NCBI GenBank assembly: GCA_030737835.1
Contig: JAUJYN010000019.1
Span: forward strand, 2,936,433-3,000,432
Origin: Acorus gramineus
Lineage: Eukaryota; Streptophyta; Magnoliopsida; Acorales; Acoraceae
Direction of reading: 5' to 3'
DNA: 64,000 bases
The notes under the pieces were generated by a model, which worked only from the letters and a program-made list of their open reading frames with translations, was not told the origin of the DNA and ran no database searches. Of the stretch, positions 57,249 through 64,000 are shown in pieces. A program made the translations under genes and the position numbers. The number at the start of each line of letters is the position of its first letter. Positions within the stretch are counted from its first letter, which is position 1.

Positions 57249-60200
57249 TGTCACGCCCCAGGGCGGCCGTCCCCGGGACGCGGCAAGTGTATACATGATA
57301 TCAGCAGTCTATACAGGAGATCAATAAAATACTCTAAACAGCAACTAAAATGACAACACAGATGAAGACAAAGCTGACATGATATATACACAGATAGCGA
57401 AAGCTAAAAGACGGAGTCTGTAATCCAAAAACATACTACAGACTCGATACATAATCAAACGTCCTGTGAGAGCCAATATACACAATACATCTAAATACAA
57501 TCCAAACTGGGTGCCCAAGCACAGAAATATATACATACAATAAAAAGGATGCTGATGGCCTCAAAAACTCGCGGGACGTAGCGCTACTCCGCTATTGGTG
57601 CAGTCGCTCAGGGAGCTCCTCCTTCAAGTCCTCCTCAGTAAACACTGGAGAAAATAATTATGCGAGGGGTGAGCCACACGCTCAGTGAATAGCACAACCC
57701 ATGCATCACAGTTCATATTAACCACCATTAATCAGCAACTAGCCTCAAAGTGGCATACAACATAAATCCAGTGGTCCGTTACATCGTCGAACCACTACAC
57801 CCTCACCCTCACCCCTCAATAGGTGACATAGGATATTGGGACTTATTAGCCTGATAAACATCCATACACAAATCATACACCCTCACCCTCACCCCTCAAT
57901 AGGTGACATAGGATATTGGGACTTAATAGCCTGATAAACATCCATACACATCCATACACATCCATACACCCTCACCCTCACCCCTCAATAGGTGACATAG
58001 GATATTGGGACTGACTAGGCTGATGGCCTTGGTCCACCGATAGTCTCTCCCCACTCCGTAGGCCGCTTGGCCACTCCCACATTCAGCACAGTCCGTCCCA
58101 AATCAGGAGGTGCCTACTGATGGGAGCCCTCCACGAGACAGCCTTTCTAACGCTGGGGTAGTCTCTACATGGATCTGACGAAGGGAACAGAACAGCCTAT
58201 CCATACGCATATGATCCACTCGGATCCGCTGACAACACATCTCTACAACTCTAGTGACTTGAATTCATCAGAATTCCTCCAGGGCGCATAACCAAGATGC
58301 GGGGAACATGCATTAATATAGACGGGAAAAGAAACCTTGGGAGGGCACCATGAGGTCCCGATATAGGACATCCCGACAACCAAACAAGGAACACGGAGCA
58401 CCCTAGCCCGGGTCTCAATGTTGACCTCGCAAGGCCCCTTAATATTCCCTAAGGCATGCTATAATATTACCAGTTGCATTTAATTTAACAAATTAAACTA
58501 ATAGGACGCATACATAGGCCGAGGCTTTCCTAGCATGATAACAGGGTGACAGGATGCACGGCTCTTACACATATCCTAAGCGTGCAAGACCCTAACATAC
58601 AAAGTCTAGGGTAGCATGCATACTACATTTTTATCATGATTGCATGGATTACATATTAAGCAGGTTAATATTAATCTATGGTGCCCCAGGGGAGGGCAAT
58701 ACACTCCCAAGTGAGTAGTATGCCTCCCTACTGGGTTGGATTGTCCCACTCACCGATAGTCGGGTCGTCGAGCGACCGTTCGTCAAGATCTGCAAAATTG
58801 GGTAATCAATTCGGTGAGTAAAATACCCAAATAAATCCAAAAATACAATAAAATACATAACACTCGGACAAGCGTACATACGGCCTGTACGCACGCGAGC
58901 CCAAGCACTCCGACTCACTCCCGAACCCCCGGGCAGCCGTACGCACGGCCACCCGACCCAGGCGCACAGCCGAGCCCCAGCCCGCGCGCCCAGACGCACT
59001 GCCGAGCCCAGCCCGCACGCCAGGACACCCTGCCGAGCCTCCCGGGTGCACCGCGCGCCCACTGCGCCCCAACGTAGCAACCCGCACGCACACCCGCACG
59101 ACCAGCGCCCCATCGCCTCACCTCGCGCGCACCCCGCGTGCACCACCAGCTCGCATCACCCGCTCGCACCACCCGCTTGACCAACCCCGGGTGCACCCGC
59201 GCGCACTGCGCCCCAGCGCAGCGCCCCGCACGCGCGCACCCGCCGGCACTGCGCCTCAGCGTAGTGCCCCGCACACACTCTCCGCTCGGCGCCCTGCGCT
59301 GCGCCCAGCGCCCAGCACACCCTCCTGCTTCACCCGAGCGCACGCCCGCGCGCACGCCCCACAGCGCCCAGCCTACGCTGCCTGCGCTACCCTGCCTGCC
59401 TGCCTGCCCGAGCCACTCTACCACCCTACCCGAGCCACTCTACCACCCCTCTTCGGCCACCAATGGCCTCCAACAGCCACCAACCACCACCCACAGCCAC
59501 CAGCACCCAAAACACCACCTAAACAAGCATCTAAACATGGAAAAAAGGGAAAGAAGGCTTACCCTAGGAGAGGAAAGGAAGGGAAGGAAACCGGGGGCTC
59601 TTCGGGCACCAAAACACCTCCCCAAAGCCCTCCGCCACCAAGAACTCTTTCCACCCTCAAAGGGGTTGAAATCAGAGGAGAAAAGAGGGGGGTTAGAGGG
59701 GCCAAACTCGTCGGAACTCGAATCCGAGACCACCGGTGGATAGATCGGGATGAGATCTAACCTTTCTCTTCTTTGTGCTTTTGATTTTAACCTCTCTAGC
59801 TAGGTCAAAATCAAGAAAAAGAGAGAGGGGGAGAGAGAAATCAAGTGGAGAAGAAGATGAATAGTGGGGGGCTAATTTTTTAGATTCACTTATATATAAT
59901 CCTCTCACTTAGATTAGCCTAACTAGGTTTAATTAGGGCTTAAGAAAGGATTAGTGAGGGATAAGTGAGATTTGACTTGGGTCAACTCAACCACAAATAA
60001 AAACAAAAGGGGCTGACCAAGTCATGGGCCCACTTTGACCAAGTCAACTCTCCCAATGACTTCTCGCTCGGTCAAAACCCGGATACGCCCTGGAACTACA
60101 AAATTCTGAAACGTTACCGGAATTCGACAAAATTTTTGTGAGTGGCTTGGAATGGCACCAGGGCACATAATATGCAGTTACATTTTCAATCGGAGCCCTC

Positions 60201-60324
60201 AATCTCAGGGTGATAACTAAAAGCCTAAATTTTAGCGGTTCCGATCGAAAACGGAAAAAAAACCGAAAAACTGCCAGAATGTCCCAACGGTTACCAGAAG
60301 GTTAAAAGTGACACATATATAACA
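57249..60324 (-). mobile_element. Family A solo LTR with perfect duplication GACCT
   Basis: 3076 bp, TGTCACGCCCCAGGG to ACACATATATAACA, with GACCT on both sides (57244-57248, 60325-60329). About three minisatellite units (57797-58015, the last preceded by a CATCCATACA triplication), the 36-bp module (58754-58789), a CpG tract (58870-59400) and a clear minus-strand TATA (TATATAAG, plus-strand 59889-59896). Inserted head-on to the solo LTR at 53777, in the same family B copy. Confidence 0.95.
58754..58789 (-). other. 36-bp microexon-like module, minus copy
   Basis: On the minus strand TTTTGCAG precedes and GTGAGTGG follows. Confidence 0.4.
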
Positions 60325-60396
60325 GACCTCTTGTACTTGATAGCTGATACTATATATATTGCCACGTCTCGGGGATGGCCACCCTGGGGCGTGACA
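60325..60396 (+). mobile_element. Family B LTR, final 72 bp of the split copy
   Basis: GACCTCTTGTACTTGATAGC to CCACCCTGGGGCGTGACA, matching the end of the copy at 1-3201. No primer binding site follows. Confidence 0.8.
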
Positions 60397-60713
60397 AAAA
60401 CAAAGCCCCAAGACTTGGTTAAGAGCCCCCACTTAGACGTGTGCATTTTTCATCCCATCTCCCAAACCAATAACAACCAAACCCAGATGCGATTTAGAAC
60501 TGCATATTTTTTCAAAATGATACCGGAATTTGATGAAATTTTTATGGGTAGTACAAAGCAGTACCAAGACCCATAATATATAGTTAGATTTTCAATCAGA
60601 GCACTCCAACTCCCGCAGCTAGCTAAAAACAAAAATTATAGCGGCTCTGATAGAAAAATAAGGCTTCAAATGACACTGACTTAACCAGAATGGCTCTTTT
60701 ATGACACAGGCAC
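60397..60713 (-). mobile_element. Family B-type LTR start, fragment
   Basis: The minus strand opens TGTGCCTGTGTCAT, as at the end of the nested copy (35333), and runs through a block resembling the first 300 bp of family A (GGTGGTTCCGATCG-like and TCAATCGGAG-like motifs). The B copy ending at 60396 abuts it. Confidence 0.55.
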
Positions 60714-61465
60714 AATAGTGTGTTGTTGTAAACATAGGGAAAGGTCCACCTTTGGTTGAAATTTTGCCTTTCCAAGTAGACATGGTTTAATTCCGAACTC
60801 ACTGCAAAAATAAAAGAGGGGTTGAATGGGGTGAGGGTAATATCTTCCTTGGGGCAATTTTAGAATTGTCCTAGTCTGTCATATGTCCTACTTTCTAGGT
60901 CCCTCTGGCTCTTCTTTTTACCACTTCTTTATTTGGGTGAAGAGTACAGCCCACCGGGCGTGTACCTGTGTTTTGGGTGGAGAGTATAGCCCAACAGGCG
61001 TATACTCATTTTGTAGGCGATTGCGCCTTTGATAGAGAGTATAACCCGTTTATTTGGGTGTTGTTATGCCATTTTGGCCTCTCATTTTGTTATTATATTT
61101 TTTACCCCTGTTCTTTTCTGCTTCCGCTCTAGAAGTGTTTGTATGGCGCCAGAGCTAGTTTTGGAACATATGCTAGATCCAGGGCAATTCCTCATTGACT
61201 TTGGGTTGACATGAATAAGAGTGAGAATAAAGGCAAGATGCTTTGAGGTTTTAAAAATTGTCCCAGTTTACAGGGTAGGCAATTTTTCCTTTTATCAGGC
61301 AAACTGATCCCTAAGTCATACTTGTGTGGTGGAGGTAGCATGATTGGCGAGTGTGAGTTCAAGTAAAATACAAGTCATCTTTAAGAGTCTTATAATCTTA
61401 TCATCAAGCACTAAACGCTGGAATTCATAAGAAGAAAGAATAAGATTTCTCAAGTATTGATAGTT
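60714..61465 (-). mobile_element. Ogre/Tat 3' region, non-coding
   Basis: Downstream (on the minus strand) of the integrase tail. No LTR end was identified and no frame is convincing. Three imperfect repeats with GAGAGTATA(G/A)CCC and GGGCGTGTAC/AGGCGTATAC lie at 60937-61060. TTTTAAAAATTGTCCC (61250) and GGCAATTTTAGAATTG (60854) are loosely inverted. Confidence 0.4.
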
Positions 61466-61726
61466 TTATGCATGTATCTTTAGATAAAGTGCATTCCACA
61501 AACCTGAAATTTTGACTCCTTTGGCATCCACCAAGCAGTAGGCATTCCCGGAGTAGGCATGGGTGATCACATAGGGTCCCTCCCATGTGGGTTGCAGCTT
61601 GCCTTTTGGATGGGGCTGCCTTGATGGCATAATTTGCTTGAGTACCATCTCCCCAATTTTAAATTTTCTTTCTATTACTTTCTTTTCAAATGCCATTTGC
61701 CACCCTCCTTTGGTAGGCCGGGGCAT
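61466..61726 (-). pseudogene. Ogre/Tat integrase C-terminal fragment
   Basis: 86 residues with FKIGEMVLKQIMPSRQ, GKLQPTWEGPYVITHAYSG and AYCLVDAKGVKISGLWNAL. This is the small C-terminal barrel of non-chromoviral Ty3/gypsy integrases (known pattern F..GD.VL..........GK....WEGPY.V........Y.L.D..G......WN...L). The end lacks a chromodomain, as expected for Tat/Ogre. The zinc-binding and D,D-35-E core are absent upstream: only a repeat-rich 550 bp separates it from the protease frame. Confidence 0.75.
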
Positions 61727-61775
61727 GGTGTAGAGCTCTTAACCTCTTTTCATCTCTTTTTTTTGTTCTTTTTTT

Positions 61776-62046
61776 GTGAAAGTATGCAAGGAAGTTAGAA
61801 GTAAACAAATCTTTTTGTTTTGTCTTCTTTTCTTTTTTGTTTGAAAGCATGTAAACAAATATGCACAGGAGTTTTGAAAGCGAAAGAAAATAAACAAATC
61901 TTTTGATTTTGTGTGTTTTTTTTTTTTTTGGTTTGTGAAAGCACACAAGGAAGTTAGAAGTAAACAAATCTTTTTGTTTTGTCTTCCTCTTCTTCTTTTT
62001 TTTGAAAGCATGTAAAAAAATATGTATAGAAGTTTTGGGAGCGAAG
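61776..62046. repeat. Tandem repeat, 159-bp period, about 1.7 units
   Basis: GTGAAAGTATGCAAGGAAGTTAG at 61776 recurs as GTGAAAGCACACAAGGAAG at 61935, each followed by AAGTAAACAAATCTTTTTG and a T-rich run. It lies where RT, RNase H and the integrase core should be. Confidence 0.8.
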
Positions 62047-62279
62047 GCTTACTTGGGTGGATCAGTTCTGGATTCTTGGATTTGAACCACTTCTTCGAGT
62101 CATCTAGCCTTTGGAGGCCGACTTATATCTGGTGGAGGCTCCCTATTTTCAGATTCTCTCTCTCTTAGCCTCTGCAGAGGTCGCCCCTCTCCTAGCAGGT
62201 CTTCATTGGTGGAGTTCGGTTTCTGGCATGCAAGCACCTCTAGCCGGATGCGCATCGCACAGATACTCCAATTTCAGAC

Positions 62280-63335
62280 TCATGCTCCTCCAAAACGCGC
62301 CTCTCCCCAGACATATACAACTTCCCCGTGGTATGGGAAGCGGAGGCATTGGTGTCGGGTAGATAAGACGGCTTTGATGCTATCGAGCCACGTCCTTCCG
62401 ACGATCAGGGGGTGAGGTGACTGGATGTCCATCACCATGCAATTTACTATTGTAGACACCGAGCCGATTTTGAGCGGGAGTGTGACTAGCCTGTAGATGT
62501 CTTTGCGCGTGTTGTCGAATGCATAGATGAAATCGTCCGACGGCTCCAACTTGGGGACCCTACCTCTAGGCCTTCGGTAAGCGGAATGGGTCAGGATGTT
62601 GGTTTCCGCTTCTGTGTCGATAAGGATGTGCTTGAATTCCCTCCCTCCGAGGTCTATGGTGATTGTGAGTGGTGCAGAGCGTGCTCCGTCTATGGCGACC
62701 TCGTGGGGATGGAAGGCGATTGGATTAGGCTCGACGTGGTTGCTCAACGAGTTCATGGTCCCGACCGATCCTTCAAAGAGGTATCGGTTGTTGTACAGGG
62801 ATCCAGGTGGGCTATCACCTTCTGATTCAATGCCTGGGTGCAGGGTCAGAGCAAACATGTTGTGTAACACCCAATTATCTTTGTTCCCGTTCCTGAGGCG
62901 TGCCTCCCCCCATATGGTCAATACATGGCCCATGAGTGGCATGCAGAGGCATTGATGTCGTGGGGAGAAAATGGCCTGGATGTTGTCCAGCCATGGTCTT
63001 CCCAGCATTAGTGGGTACCTCGTGTTGATGTTGGCTATGTAGCACTCCACTAATAGCGGACTGACGGGCAACTCGAACACTCTGGAACCATTAATGGTCT
63101 TCCCGGAGTGGTTGTTAACGGTCCCGGAGTGGTTGAATGCTTGTATGGTGGCATCTACAGGCTGGATAAAGGGGCGGCCTTGCCAGTGCATCTGGTGATA
63201 AGTGGGGCAAGTAATGATGTTCATCCCTGACCCTGGGTCAATGAAAATATTGTTCAGGGGTATCTCGTGGAGTCGCCTGCGAACATTGAGGGGATACACT
63301 CGCAGTCTTGGGTCAAGGAGGTCTTTATCGGTGAA
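62280..63335 (-). pseudogene. Ogre/Tat polyprotein part with two tandem protease-like domains
   Basis: An open frame whose first ATG is at 63299 (339 residues) holds the same fold twice. Copy 1 (about residues 10-134): NNIFIDPGSGMNIIT at the active site (D21), then LMLGRPWLDNI and RHQCLCMP. Copy 2 (about 205-335): KHILIDTEAETNILT (D228), AFDNTRKD, LIVGRTWLDSI and RHQCLRFP, then VVYVWGEARF. Spacing is about 201-207 residues. Retropepsins need D-T/S-G; these read D-P-G and D-T-E, so activity is doubtful, clearly so for copy 2. The frame continues upstream in phase through a TAA at 63336 into gag. RT does not follow. Confidence 0.75.
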
Positions 63336-63980
63336 TTATATGGTCATTGGACGGCAATGGCCGTCAATCGAGTTGATGCTTTTGGAGGACCCGTTGTCAT
63401 CCAAATGCAAATCATCCGAAGTACACTCCCCCTCTTCTGGTTCTTCACTTGCCCCTTTAGGAACCTCTTCAAATGGTTCATCCTCTTTTTCTTCGGGCTC
63501 GACTTCTCCTGGGCCACTCTCGTCCGATTCTATGTTGATCACGTTGACGATGGCTGGAGCCTATTCTTCCTCCTCACCATAGAGTATGGCGAGGTCGTGA
63601 TCGTTGAGATTTAAATTGAAGGGCTCTTCCTCCCTTTCTTCTTCTGACTCGTCCGTCGAGCTACTGTCGGTTGAGCTGTCCGAGCTACTTGGTACAGGGG
63701 AATGGCGTCTTCCTCTATTGATGGCATGGATTCTGGAGGTGGAAGCTTGGTTGTGATCTGGCATGGGGTTAGAAAATATGCCAAGTGGTTTTGCAGTTTG
63801 ATGAGGGAGATTGCCCCGACTTAGATGGCCTTTGATCATAGCCCAATCAAGGCGCCTGTCATCATTAAGATCATAGACAAAGTCACAAAAAACCATGCAT
63901 TGTTTAGTGGTGTGGCAATGCTGTTGATGATATTGACAATAATGTGTAGTGCTGGCCCCTGGGAGTGGAGGCCTGGCCAT
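63336..63980 (-). pseudogene. Ogre/Tat Gag C-terminus with zinc-finger-like motif
   Basis: The minus-strand frame (63980-63561) has THYCQYHQQHCHTTKQC followed by DDRRLDWAMIKGHL. This resembles the C..H....H.T..C...... pattern near the Gag end of Ogre/Tat elements. A serine/acid-rich linker (SSSDSSTDSSSTDESEEER) follows. A TAG at 63561 breaks the frame, which continues in phase with more acidic residues (63542-63336) up to a TAA at 63336 and then the protease frame. Gag N-terminus lies beyond the window or above 63980. The product would be a Gag-protease polyprotein. Confidence 0.7.
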
Positions 63981-64000
63981 GGGGAGAGAGACACTATTGG

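Noticed and set aside
61686..62011. Lys-rich minus-strand frames next to the integrase tail
   Set aside because: Translations of T-rich tandem repeats (KKKK runs); no domain or conserved motif.

Overview
The window is nuclear DNA from a flowering plant with a repeat-rich, probably large genome. The evidence is layered plant Ty3/gypsy LTR retrotransposons (initiator-Met-type primer binding sites, RT motif FIDD, a C-terminal chromodomain, Tat/Ogre-type gag and protease), a hAT miniature transposon and a plant mobile domain (PMD) gene. The species cannot be told. There is no operon, no tRNA or rRNA gene and no intact host gene; almost every base belongs to a transposon or its debris. Long open frames inside the CpG-rich LTR tracts are composition artefacts.

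Two related LTR families dominate. Family A is a chromovirus (Tekay-like by inference) with 2.9-3.2 kb LTRs running TG(TTATATATGTGTCAC)...(GGGGCGTGA)CA. It has two elements with internal regions (5111-14117, mosaic and damaged; 17309-28111, the most complete) and three solo LTRs (36038-38894 minus, 53777-56692 plus, 57249-60324 minus). Two solo LTRs have perfect 5-bp target duplications (AGTGT, GACCT). Family B is seen only as LTR copies: 1-3201, 28112-31109, nested minus copies over 31110-44760, and 52790-60396 (interrupted by two family A solo LTRs). A and B share their terminal hairpin, a splice-acceptor/36-bp/splice-donor module and a 3' acceptor block, and several copies are A/B chimeras.

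A third group is Tat/Ogre-lineage debris, mostly on the minus strand: an LTR with primer binding site (3202-4020), a protease fragment (4851-5110) and gag plus LTR (14118-16640), split by the first family A element; and at the right end a gag/double-protease frame with an integrase tail (61466-63980) that has lost RT, RNase H and the integrase core.

The region 45050-52790 differs: inverted TGTAGATACCC termini enclose a promoter-bearing segment (45050-46670), followed by a multi-exon PMD plus coiled-coil gene (47546-52592) whose last intron holds a 918-bp hAT MITE with perfect TIRs and an 8-bp duplication. The layout fits an antisense accessory gene next to the 3' LTR of a Tat-type element. 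Nesting order read from boundaries: Tat and B copies are older; family A insertions and the hAT MITE came later.
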